From: Candidatus Dormiibacterota bacterium
GTDB lineage: Bacteria > Chloroflexota > Dormibacteria > Dormibacterales > Dormibacteraceae
Direction of reading: 5' to 3'
NCBI GenBank assembly: GCA_003151665.1
Contig: PLYD01000163.1
Location: forward strand, 1,729 to 16,457
Length of the DNA: 14,729 nt
Shown: in pieces, positions 1-9,722 of the stretch
Position numbering within the stretch: position 1 is the first letter of the stretch
Layout: each line of letters starts with the position of its first letter
Notes under the pieces: model-generated
What the model was told of the DNA's origin: nothing
The model's input: only the letters and a program-made list of their open reading frames with translations
Databases searched by the model: none
Made by a program: the position numbers and the translations under genes

Positions 1-404
1 AGGTTCTGCTCGTTGTCGAGCACGTCGAGCGGAACCGAGGTCGTGTACCCATGCTCGCTGTGCGCCATCACGTATTTCGCCTCGGGCTTCGGCTTGACGC
101 GTTCGAGGATTTCCTTGATCGGGACACCGGTCCAGCGATCCCCCAGGCGGCTCCAGCCGGTGACGCAGTGGATGTCGGCGACAACCACTTTCGAGGGCAA
201 CGCCCGGAGCTCGCCGTAGTCCAGGGTGATCGGGTTCTCGACCGCGCCGAACACTTTGAAATCCCACTTCGCGATGTCTGTCTTGGGGACGGGGCCGAAA
301 TGGAGGAGGGGCCACTTGTCGGGCGCGGTGAGGGTCTGGCCGGGCGGGATGCGAGCCGGATCCACGCCCTCAGGCAGCTTCTTACCTTTGAACAGAAAGG
401 CCAT
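1..404 (-). CDS. Sulfite-oxidase-like molybdopterin oxidoreductase (N-terminal part, runs off left edge)
   Basis: I translated the minus strand from the ATG at 404; 134 codons are visible and the frame is open at the window edge, so the C-terminus is missing. The protein begins MAFLFKGKKLPEGVDPARIPPG and continues with a WPLLHFGPVP segment, a KWDFKVFGAVENP segment and DIHCVTGWSRLGDRWTGVP. This matches the cytosolic YuiH-like 'sulfite oxidase-like oxidoreductase' proteins with an oxidoreductase molybdopterin-binding domain (PF00174). By analogy Cys80 in DIHCVTGWS is the thiolate ligand of molybdenum. No signal peptide or Tat motif is present, so a cytoplasmic enzyme is expected; the substrate is unknown. 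Family members are usually about 200 residues, so roughly a third is lost. The start is supported by the family N-terminus and by TATACT six bases upstream, with no Shine-Dalgarno sequence. Confidence 0.85.
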   Translation of the reverse strand, partial: MAFLFKGKKLPEGVDPARIPPGQTLTAPDKWPLLHFGPVPKTDIAKWDFKVFGAVENPITLDYGELRALPSKVVVADIHCVTGWSRLGDRWTGVPIKEILERVKPKPEAKYVMAHSEHGYTTSVPLDVLDNEQN

Positions 405-410
405 TGCGCG

Positions 411-416
411 AGTATA
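411..416 (-). promoter_or_regulatory. -10 element TATACT for the sulfite-oxidase-like gene, leaderless layout
   Basis: On the minus strand TATACT is followed by six bases (CGCGCA) and then the ATG at 404. A transcript starting about 7 nt after the -10 would begin at or next to the initiation codon. No Shine-Dalgarno sequence precedes the ATG and no good -35 is visible; the palindrome at 417-444 covers the place where a -35 would lie. Confidence 0.55.
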
Positions 417-444
417 GGAACGCAGGGCGGCGCGCCCTTGTTCC
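417..444. promoter_or_regulatory. Imperfect palindrome beside the divergent sulfite-oxidase-like and tRNA promoters
   Basis: The outer arms are GGAAC (417-421) and GTTCC (440-444); the inner arms are AGGGC (424-428) and GCCCT (434-438) around GGCGC. There are two unpaired bases on the left and one on the right between the arm sets. It directly abuts the minus-strand TATACT and overlaps the expected -35 position, so it could be an operator. It could also be chance symmetry in GC-rich DNA. Confidence 0.35.
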
Positions 445-471
445 CGACCCGGACCGTGAATTGTGCGCCGC

Positions 472-477
472 TATACT
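472..477 (+). promoter_or_regulatory. Candidate -10 element TATACT for tRNA-Ala
   Basis: A plus-strand TATACT lies 47 bases before the first tRNA base, which would give a 5' leader of about 40 nt removed by RNase P. The leader holds a possible hairpin with arms GCGCCC (499-504) and GGGCGC (515-520). No convincing -35 is seen at the usual spacing, so this rests on the hexamer and its position. Confidence 0.4.
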
Positions 478-524
478 GGCCCTTCCGGTCCAGGCAACGC
501 GCCCTGCGCGCGCCGGGCGCATGT

Positions 525-600
525 GGGTCCGTAGCTCAGTTGGGAGAGCGCGTGAATCGCACTCACGAGGTCAGGGGTTCGAATCCCCTCGGATCCACCA
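525..600 (+). tRNA. tRNA-Ala (anticodon CGC), CCA encoded
   Basis: The complete 76-base cloverleaf can be folded by hand. The acceptor stem pairs GGGTCCG with CGGATCC. The D arm is GCTC/GAGC around AGTTGGGA. The anticodon stem CGTGA/TCACG closes the loop ATCGCAC, giving anticodon CGC, which reads the alanine codon GCG. The T arm AGGGG/CCCCT holds the loop TTCGAAT. The discriminator is A and CCA is encoded. The acceptor has the G3:U70 wobble pair, the universal identity element for alanyl-tRNA synthetase, which confirms the assignment. A CGC-anticodon tRNA-Ala suits a GC-rich genome that uses GCG often. The downstream PPOX gene begins only about 30 nt later with no clear terminator between. 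Confidence 0.97.
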
Positions 601-617
601 ATTTCGAGGGCTTGGTG

Positions 618-623
618 GATACT
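618..623 (+). promoter_or_regulatory. -10-like GATACT that supports the PPOX start at 630
   Basis: GATACT is followed by six bases (TCGAAA) and then the GTG at 630, the same spacing as before several other genes in this window. The first base departs from the TANNNT consensus and no -35 is evident. It sits 18 bases past the tRNA end and helps choose 630 over the in-frame GTG at 615 and TTG at 612. Confidence 0.35.
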
Positions 624-629
624 TCGAAA

Positions 630-1151
630 GTGGACACGAAGAACCTCGATATCTACGGCAGCCAGCCGATCCCGTGGGCCCGCGCCATCGCGGAGCTCGA
701 GGCCGTCACGAACACGCCAGTCGATGTACGCCCGCCGACGTCGTACTGGCTGGCCACGACTCGGCCGGACGGACGGCCCCACGTCGCGGCCGTTGGCGCA
801 TTGTGGGTTGACGGCAAGTTCTATTTCACGAGCGGGGATAGGACTCGCAAGAGCCGGAACCTGGCCGCTAACCCAAATTGCGTCATCTCGGTGTCGCTGA
901 CGGCCCTCGACCTGGTCGTCGAAGGCACCGCCCACGAGGTGACCGACGAGGCAACGTTAAAGCGCCTCGTTGGCTTATATGTAGCGCAGGGATGGCCGGC
1001 GAGCGCAAGCAACGGAGCAATCACCGCCGAATACAGCGCGCCGAGTGCGGGACCGCCTCCGTGGCGTCTCTACGAGATGACCCCAAGCACCGCTTTCGGC
1101 GTCGCGACCGCAGAGCCAAACGGTGCTACTCGCTGGCGCTTCGCGCCTTGA
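630..1151 (+). CDS. Pyridoxamine 5'-phosphate oxidase (PPOX) family FMN/F420-binding protein
   Basis: A 173-residue protein from the GTG at 630 to TGA. It has the split-barrel flavin-binding fold of the PPOX superfamily (putative PNPOx, PF01243). The strand TSYWLATTRPDGRPHVAAVG is at about residues 37-56, followed by ALWVDGKFYFTSGDRTRKSRNL and NPNCVISVS. These match small stand-alone members, many of which are F420- or FMN-dependent oxidoreductases in high-GC bacteria. The opening DIYGSQPIPWARAIAELE is the usual N-terminus of this subfamily and anchors the start. The frame stays open upstream through the tRNA, but that extension is meaningless. GTG 615 (weak GAGGG nearby) is the alternative start. 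The substrate and cofactor choice are unknown. It converges on the mmcQ/yjbR-like gene with a 16-bp gap. Confidence 0.85.
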   Translation: MDTKNLDIYGSQPIPWARAIAELEAVTNTPVDVRPPTSYWLATTRPDGRPHVAAVGALWVDGKFYFTSGDRTRKSRNLAANPNCVISVSLTALDLVVEGTAHEVTDEATLKRLVGLYVAQGWPASASNGAITAEYSAPSAGPPPWRLYEMTPSTAFGVATAEPNGATRWRFAP

Positions 1152-1167
1152 CAGGATTGCCTTCGAG

Positions 1168-1524
1168 CTAAGTCGCCAGCTTTCCGGACTCGGTGTAAGC
1201 GGCAGCGACGCTTTTGGGCACGACCATGCGCCACGCGTCCAGGACAAGCTCGCGCATCTCCCTTTCATCGATGGCGGCAAGGCGCACAAGCACCCAGTGG
1301 TAGCGCATATCTGACTGCTGCGGCAGCATGAACTTGTCAGGTGATCCGCCAACCAGCCAATCGCGCTCGTCCTTCGGAAACCCAAAGCCCATCACGCTCT
1401 CGTCGCGAGAGAACGAGACGTAGACGATGCTCCCGACGCGGAACTTGATGCGGCCACCCACGAGCACCTCGTAGGAGCGCGGTAGCGTAGCCGCGAAGCG
1501 CCTCACGTCTGCGACGGTCACCAT
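1168..1524 (-). CDS. MmcQ/YjbR family protein
   Basis: A 118-residue protein that starts MVTVADVRRFAATLPRSYE and carries GGRIKFRVGSIVYVSFSRDE, GFGFPKDERDWLV and a C-terminal helical stretch with RELVLDAWRMVVPKSV. This is the layout of the MmcQ/YjbR family (PF04237, CyaY-like fold), often labelled DNA-binding although the biochemical role is poorly established. The ATG at 1524 is preferred over an upstream in-frame ATG at 1566. The family starts at MVTVADVRRFA, and a purine-rich GAAGGAAAGG lies upstream. It lies 51 nt after the asnB-type gene on the same strand, so it may be the last gene of that operon; a functional link is not evident. Confidence 0.85.
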   Translation of the reverse strand: MVTVADVRRFAATLPRSYEVLVGGRIKFRVGSIVYVSFSRDESVMGFGFPKDERDWLVGGSPDKFMLPQQSDMRYHWVLVRLAAIDEREMRELVLDAWRMVVPKSVAAAYTESGKLAT

Positions 1525-1534
1525 GCCTCGAATG

Positions 1535-1544
1535 CCTTTCCTTC
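1535..1544 (-). promoter_or_regulatory. Ribosome-binding site GAAGGAAAGG deciding the mmcQ/yjbR start
   Basis: On the minus strand GAAGGAAAGG ends 10 nt before the ATG at 1524, a slightly long but usable Shine-Dalgarno spacing. The upstream in-frame ATG at 1566 would put this site inside the coding sequence. No TANNNT hexamer lies at leaderless spacing, which suits an operon-internal gene. Confidence 0.5.
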
Positions 1545-1575
1545 TATTCGTCCGGGCCGATGCCAACCCAGCCTG

Positions 1576-3483
1576 TTAAGACGACCTCGCGAGGTACCCG
1601 TCGTGCCACAGCTCGAAAGCGAACAGGGTCCACAGCTGCTTGCGATTGTCGTGCCGGCCCGCGAGGTGCTCACGCACCAGTGCCGCCACCGCAGCCGGCT
1701 CGAAGAAGCCCTGGCGCGCCATCCGCTCCGGCGACAGTACCGAGAGCATCTGCTCCCGCAACGGCCCGCGAAACCACTCGGCGACCGGGATCCCAAACCC
1801 CTTCTTTCGCCTCCGAAGAATGGACTGGGGCAGCACCCCACGCAGCGCCCGCTTGAACAAGAACTTCGACTTCATGCCCCGCAACTTCAGGTCTAACGGC
1901 AACCCGGTCGCGTACTCGACGAAGTCGTTGTTCAGCAGTGGCACCCGGCCCTCGAGCGACGCCATCATCGAGGCCCGGTCGAGCTTGACCAGGATGTCGT
2001 TCTCGAGATACCCCCGCATGTCCATTAGCAGCACCTGGTTGAGCGGCTCCCGCGGGCCCGCGGCACCATCTCCCGGCGCATCCAAACCGGCGCTCCCGGA
2101 ACGCGCTACCGCCTCCTGCACGTCCCCCGACAGCAGTGCCCGGCGCTCCTCCCGCACGAACGACCCCATCCACCTATGGTGCCGCTCCGCCACCGGGTAA
2201 GCCGCTCCAGCGACAAACCTCTTCGCCCGAAAGTCAAAGCTCAGGTTGCCCCGCGACACCGGCAACCGGCGCACCACCGGCTCCACCAACCCCCGTCGCA
2301 GGGCACCCGGCACCCGGCCGTAGTAGGCGGCGAGCCGATGCGCCTGTAGGGTCGGATACCCCGCGAACAGCTCATCGCCCCCGTCCCCGCCCAACGCCAC
2401 CTTCACGTGTCTTCGCGTGAACTCCGACAACAAATAGGTGGGAATGATCGAGGCGTCGCCGAGGGGCTCGTCCAGCAGAGACGGCAGCTTGGGAATCAGC
2501 CCGAGCAACATCTCCGGCTCCAACACCAGCTCGTGATGGTCGGTGCCGAGTTGCTGCGCCACCTGCCGCGCGAACTCAGACTCGTCGAATGACCGATCTG
2601 CGAAACCGACGGAGAAGCTCTTCACGTCGCTGCCGAGCTGCGTCATCATCGCGGCCACAGCGCTCGAATCGATCCCCCCCGATAGGAACACCCCCAAGGG
2701 CACGTCGCTGATCAGCTCCTTCCGCACCGACTCCCGCAGCACACCAAGCAGCTCCTCACATTGCGAGTCAAGGCTGCGAGCGGATCGCACCGAATCAGCA
2801 CCCTCGCGCAGCGACGGCTCCCAGTACCGCCGCAGCGAGTGAGTCCCCTCAGCGACTGACCACGTCAGCGTGTGGGCCGGCGGCAACTTGCTGATCCCGC
2901 GCACCATCGACAGGGGCGACGGCACGAACTCCAGCGCCAGGTACTGGTCGAGCGCCACGGGGTCGACCCCGCGCCGCAAAGCGGGATCAACCAGGAGCGC
3001 CTTCAGCTCCGATGCGAATACAAGCCGCGAACCATCGACGGCGTAGTGCAGCGGCTTGATCCCCATCCTGTCTCGCGCCAACAACACGACGCCACGCCGG
3101 CGGTCGTGAAGGGCAAATGCAAACATCCCGTTGAGCCTTTCGACCATGGCCTCGCCCCACTCCTCGTAGCCATGGACCAGCACCTCTGTGTCCGACCTGG
3201 TCGAAAAGATATGGCCCGCCGCGACGAGCTCATGACGCAGCTCGAGGTGGTTATAGATCTCCCCGTTCTGGACCACCCAGATCCGCGAGTCCTCGTTGTG
3301 CATCGGCTGATGGCCGCCTTCAACGTCAATGATCGAGAGACGGCGCATCCCCAGCGTCACGCCGTCGAGCTGAACGCTCCCCTCGTCGTCAGGCCCGCGA
3401 TGCTCGAGTGCCGAGCACATCCTGGCGACCAGTTCACGACCCTCGGACGGCGAGCCGCCGGCCACGCCGCAAATCCCGCACAC
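1576..3483 (-). CDS. asnB: Asparagine synthase (glutamine-hydrolysing) family amidotransferase
   Basis: A 635-residue cytosolic enzyme of the AsnB family, which transfers glutamine amide nitrogen to an adenylylated carboxylate. The N-terminal class II glutaminase domain is intact: nucleophile Cys2 in MCGICGVAGG, HRGPD at 28-32, RRLSIID, NGEIYN at 73-78 and SDTE near 98. The synthetase domain has the PP-loop SGGIDSS at 268-274, LDEPLGDASIIPTY from 337, GGDGGDELFAGY from 375, KLDRASM around 500 and a lysine/arginine-rich RRRKKGFGIP near 558-566. All key motifs are present, so it should be active. The start is GTG, fixed by the need for Cys2. It directly abuts the TAG of the upstream glycosyltransferase with no Shine-Dalgarno sequence, which suggests coupled translation. 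AsnB paralogues beside glycosyltransferases often act in surface glycan modification, so true asparagine synthesis is likely but not certain. Confidence 0.9.
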   Translation of the reverse strand: MCGICGVAGGSPSEGRELVARMCSALEHRGPDDEGSVQLDGVTLGMRRLSIIDVEGGHQPMHNEDSRIWVVQNGEIYNHLELRHELVAAGHIFSTRSDTEVLVHGYEEWGEAMVERLNGMFAFALHDRRRGVVLLARDRMGIKPLHYAVDGSRLVFASELKALLVDPALRRGVDPVALDQYLALEFVPSPLSMVRGISKLPPAHTLTWSVAEGTHSLRRYWEPSLREGADSVRSARSLDSQCEELLGVLRESVRKELISDVPLGVFLSGGIDSSAVAAMMTQLGSDVKSFSVGFADRSFDESEFARQVAQQLGTDHHELVLEPEMLLGLIPKLPSLLDEPLGDASIIPTYLLSEFTRRHVKVALGGDGGDELFAGYPTLQAHRLAAYYGRVPGALRRGLVEPVVRRLPVSRGNLSFDFRAKRFVAGAAYPVAERHHRWMGSFVREERRALLSGDVQEAVARSGSAGLDAPGDGAAGPREPLNQVLLMDMRGYLENDILVKLDRASMMASLEGRVPLLNNDFVEYATGLPLDLKLRGMKSKFLFKRALRGVLPQSILRRRKKGFGIPVAEWFRGPLREQMLSVLSPERMARQGFFEPAAVAALVREHLAGRHDNRKQLWTLFAFELWHDGYLARSS

Positions 3484-4521
3484 CTAGGAACGAGCCCGGA
3501 CGGATGGCCTCCCGTTGGTCGCCGCCTTGTGCGCCGCAGCGGGCGCCATCTCGATCACCTCGCGCACGACGTACGTCGTCTTTCCCTGCGACTCGTGATA
3601 GGTGCGGATTGAAAGCTCCGCCAGCAGCCCCATCAGGATGAACTGCACCCCGACGATGCCGAGAAACACCGCGAGCAACAGCAGCGGATTGTTGTGCGCG
3701 AACGGATGTGGCGGCAGCAGCTTCTGGATGATCACGATGGCGGCGAACACGAACGCGAGCGCCCACAACCCGAAGGCGGCGAACCCAAAGAAGTAGATCG
3801 GCTTGGTTGAGTAGCTTCCCAGCAGCTTCACGGTCATCAGGTCGAGCAGCACGCGCGAGGTCCGCGACAGCGAGTACTTGGACTGGCCGAACGCACGCGC
3901 GCGGTGATTGACCGGCAGCTCCGCGATCCGCGCGCCTACCCAAGACGCGTACACGGGGATGAACCGGTGCATCTCCCCGTACAGCTTCACGTCCCGGATT
4001 ACATCGCGGTGATAGGCCTTGAGCGTGCAGCCAAAATCGTGAAGCGGCACCCCGGTGACGCGAGCGATTATCCAGTTGGCGATGCGAGAAGGCAGAACGC
4101 GAGAGGCCTCGTCCTGCCGGTCCTTGCGCCACCCGCTGACCACGTCGTACCCCGCATCGATGCTCTGGAGCAGGCGCGGGATGTCATGCGGATCGTTCTG
4201 CATGTCGCCGTCCATGAAAACGAGGATCTCCCCACGCGCATTGTCGATTCCCGCCTGCACCGCCGCCGTCTGCCCGAAGTTGCGCCGAAAGCTCACAACG
4301 CGAATATGCGGATCGTTGAGGGTGAGCTGCGCGAGGCGCTCCGTGCTGCCGTCGCGGCTGCCGTCGTCGACATAGACCACCTCATATGTGACATCCATCG
4401 ACTCGAGCACGCCGACGAGTTCCTCGTGGAGGGGAGCGATGCTCTCCGCCTCGTTGTACACGAGCACCACCACCGACAACCGGGGTGTCGCCGTGCTCGC
4501 CGGCTTGATGCGGGTCGCCAT
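3484..4521 (-). CDS. GT2 family membrane-anchored glycosyltransferase (GtrB/DPM1/ArnC-like)
   Basis: A 345-residue inner-membrane glycosyltransferase. The GT-A domain has VVLVYNE at 18-24, VDDGSRDGS at 51-59, FRRNFGQTAAVQAGI and the DXD-type metal site MDGDMQNDP at 103-111. Acceptor-side motifs follow: SGWRKDR, HDFGCTLKAYHRDV and GEMHRFIPVYASW. Two hydrophobic segments at about 230-258 and 269-292 anchor it, followed by a cytosolic tail. This matches enzymes that load a sugar from a nucleotide donor onto polyprenyl phosphate. The sugar is unknown. It is the first gene of a minus-strand unit with the asnB-type gene, whose start follows its stop without a gap. It diverges from the DUF2079 gene across 68 bp, a GT-C-like protein that could use its lipid-sugar product; that partnership is an inference. 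Confidence 0.9.
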   Translation of the reverse strand: MATRIKPASTATPRLSVVVLVYNEAESIAPLHEELVGVLESMDVTYEVVYVDDGSRDGSTERLAQLTLNDPHIRVVSFRRNFGQTAAVQAGIDNARGEILVFMDGDMQNDPHDIPRLLQSIDAGYDVVSGWRKDRQDEASRVLPSRIANWIIARVTGVPLHDFGCTLKAYHRDVIRDVKLYGEMHRFIPVYASWVGARIAELPVNHRARAFGQSKYSLSRTSRVLLDLMTVKLLGSYSTKPIYFFGFAAFGLWALAFVFAAIVIIQKLLPPHPFAHNNPLLLLAVFLGIVGVQFILMGLLAELSIRTYHESQGKTTYVVREVIEMAPAAAHKAATNGRPSVRARS

Positions 4522-4527
4522 GGCCCG

Positions 4528-4555
4528 ATTGTAGGCCGCACCCCCGCGAGCCCAA
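4528..4555 (-). promoter_or_regulatory. Promoter for the GT2-asnB unit, leaderless layout
   Basis: Reading the minus strand, TTGGGC (4555-4550) is followed by 16 bases and then TACAAT (4533-4528), a good -10. Six bases (CGGGCC) separate TACAAT from the ATG at 4521 and there is no Shine-Dalgarno sequence, so transcription would begin at or beside the start codon. The -35 is only half-matched (TTG). Confidence 0.55.
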
Positions 4556-4574
4556 CCCGCCCGCGACCATCGCT

Positions 4575-4580
4575 TAAGCT
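4575..4580 (+). promoter_or_regulatory. Weak -10 candidate TAAGCT before the DUF2079 gene
   Basis: TAAGCT fits TANNNT and lies nine bases before the GTG at 4590, which would give a leader of only two or three bases. The same bases hold an in-frame TAA (4575-4577), so the reading frame cannot extend upstream of it and GTG 4590 is the first usable start. Low information content makes the promoter call uncertain. Confidence 0.25.
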
Positions 4581-4589
4581 CCCTCGAAG

Positions 4590-6032
4590 GTGAGCGTCGA
4601 CACGATCAGGATTCACGGCAGCCAGGCTCGGGCCAACACGCACGGGCGGTCGTGGAAGGCACCCGCGCTGACGGTGCTGGCGGCCGCGGCGGCCTTCGCC
4701 TGGACCCTCCACGCAGACCTCCAGCGCCTTTACGGCATGACCAGCTCAGCCTGGGACCTCGCCTACGACCAGCAGGTCATCTGGAACGTGTCAGTCGGCC
4801 AGGGTTTCTACAGCAGCTTCGCGCGAGCCAACTTCCTGGGCATCCACTTCGAGCTCATCTTCGTCGTGCTGGCGGCAGTGGAGAAGTTCTGGGCGAGCCC
4901 AGTGGTCCTCCTGATCTTCGCCTCCGCGGGCCTCGCGGCGACTGCGCCGGCCGCCTACCTCTTCTTCAGGGCAATCCTGCCCACCGACCGCGCCGAGTCA
5001 CAGTGGCTCGCCGTCGCGCTGGCGCTGCCGATCCCTTTCTGGTTCTCCATCCAGGAGGCGGCACGCGACTTCTTCCACCCCGAGAACATGGCCCTGGCCC
5101 TCGCGCTGCTCGCAGCTTGGGCGGGCATTCGCGGCCACCGCGTCGCCATGTGGCTCCTGTGCGTGCTCGTCCTCACGTGTAAGGAGGACCAGGTTTACAC
5201 GGTCGGAGTGATCGGCTTGCTCATGGCGGCGTATGGATCGCCTGAGATCAAGAAACACTGGCGGTTCATCGTTTACCTGGCGGGCGCATGGTTCCTCATC
5301 GGGACGGGAATCGTCCAGCAGCATCTTCGCGACGGCGGCTACACGGATTTCGTCTATTACGGATGGCTCGTGCTCCATCCCTCGATGGGGGCCGTCCTGG
5401 CCGCGGTTTTCAACCCGAGAGCGCTGCTGGTGGTGGCCGCGATCATCGCCAGCATGGGCGGCCTGGCGGTACTCGCTCCACGCTGGCTCCTCCTGGTCAT
5501 CCCCCCGTACCTGGCGGATGTCCTGAGCAGCCACGACCCACAGAACGTCCTCGATCTGCACTACTCGCTGCTGCTGCTGTTCCCACTGGTGGTCGCGGGC
5601 GGCGTCGGCGCCCGCAACCTACTCGGGCGCCGCACCTTCAAGCCGGCTTACGCCCTGGTGCTGATCGTGCCCGCCCTGCTCCTGGCCTGGGGAACCGGCC
5701 GCCTCCCGCCAGCCCTGGACGCCAACCCCGCGCTGTATTCGCCGCGCGACACCCTCTCCGAGCTGCGGACAGCCACTGCGATGATCCCCGCCAGCGCCCC
5801 GGTCTCGGCCGACGACGGCCTTGCGGTCTGGCTTGCCAACCGCCACACGATCAACGACTTTCCCGACAAGCTCGACGCCACCTGTTACGTCGTGCTCGAC
5901 CACCAGCCGTACATCAGCGGCCCCACCAACCCGGCTCAGCGCCTGGCCGCCATCGACCAGCTGGCGAGCAGCGGCAGGCGGATCCTGTTCGACGACGGCC
6001 GATTCCAGGTCTGGAGCCCGGCCGGGGCCTGA
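4590..6032 (+). CDS. DUF2079 family polytopic membrane protein (GT-C-like)
   Basis: A 480-residue membrane protein matching DUF2079 (PF09852), a family that resembles GT-C lipid-sugar-dependent glycosyltransferases. After a first helix at about 24-42 comes the signature DLAYDQQVIWNVSVGQGFY (56-74), then NFLGIHFE. FHPENMA (162-168) and CKEDQVY (197-203) lie between membrane segments. About ten hydrophobic stretches run to residue 370, with LDLHYS near 321 before the last pair. The final 110 residues form a soluble domain typical of the family (VSADDGLAVWLANRHTI, then YVVLDHQP). Catalysis is not proven for DUF2079; a role in transferring a sugar from a polyprenyl carrier is an inference, strengthened by the divergent GT2. 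The GTG start is used because an in-frame stop lies 15 bases upstream. The methionine synthase gene follows after 33 bp on the same strand. Confidence 0.85.
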   Translation: MSVDTIRIHGSQARANTHGRSWKAPALTVLAAAAAFAWTLHADLQRLYGMTSSAWDLAYDQQVIWNVSVGQGFYSSFARANFLGIHFELIFVVLAAVEKFWASPVVLLIFASAGLAATAPAAYLFFRAILPTDRAESQWLAVALALPIPFWFSIQEAARDFFHPENMALALALLAAWAGIRGHRVAMWLLCVLVLTCKEDQVYTVGVIGLLMAAYGSPEIKKHWRFIVYLAGAWFLIGTGIVQQHLRDGGYTDFVYYGWLVLHPSMGAVLAAVFNPRALLVVAAIIASMGGLAVLAPRWLLLVIPPYLADVLSSHDPQNVLDLHYSLLLLFPLVVAGGVGARNLLGRRTFKPAYALVLIVPALLLAWGTGRLPPALDANPALYSPRDTLSELRTATAMIPASAPVSADDGLAVWLANRHTINDFPDKLDATCYVVLDHQPYISGPTNPAQRLAAIDQLASSGRRILFDDGRFQVWSPAGA

Positions 6033-6055
6033 GAGAAGGCTGACTCCGTACTCTT

Positions 6056-6060
6056 AAAGG
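6056..6060 (+). promoter_or_regulatory. Ribosome-binding site AAAGG before metH
   Basis: AAAGG lies five bases before the ATG at 6066, a moderate Shine-Dalgarno match. With only 33 bp after the DUF2079 stop and no -10 at leaderless spacing, metH may be read through from the upstream gene. There is no room here for a cobalamin or SAM riboswitch. Confidence 0.45.
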
Positions 6061-6065
6061 TCACC

Positions 6066-9683
<3,618 letters not shown>

Positions 9684-9722
9684 ATCGAGGCGTCGGGAAG
9701 CGACTTCTCAGCGGCAACCCAC

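Noticed and set aside
51..629. Long plus-strand frame running through the tRNA into the PPOX gene
   Set aside because: It crosses a perfect tRNA and is antisense to the sulfite-oxidase-like gene; only the part from 630 (or 615) has family similarity.
2872..3612. 246-codon plus-strand open frame opposite the asnB-type gene
   Set aside because: It is antisense to the conserved glutaminase domain and looks like another shadow frame.
651..4630. Shared 11-mer ACGGCAGCCAG near the N-termini of the PPOX and DUF2079 genes (about 656 and 4615)
   Set aside because: Many shared 11-mers are expected by chance in a window of this size and GC content; the flanks do not align, so it is not called a repeat.
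9695..9709. Small hairpin GGGAAG-CGA-CTTCTC between the convergent metH and APH-like genes
   Set aside because: The stem is short with a G-T pair and lacks a T tract, so it does not qualify as an intrinsic terminator.
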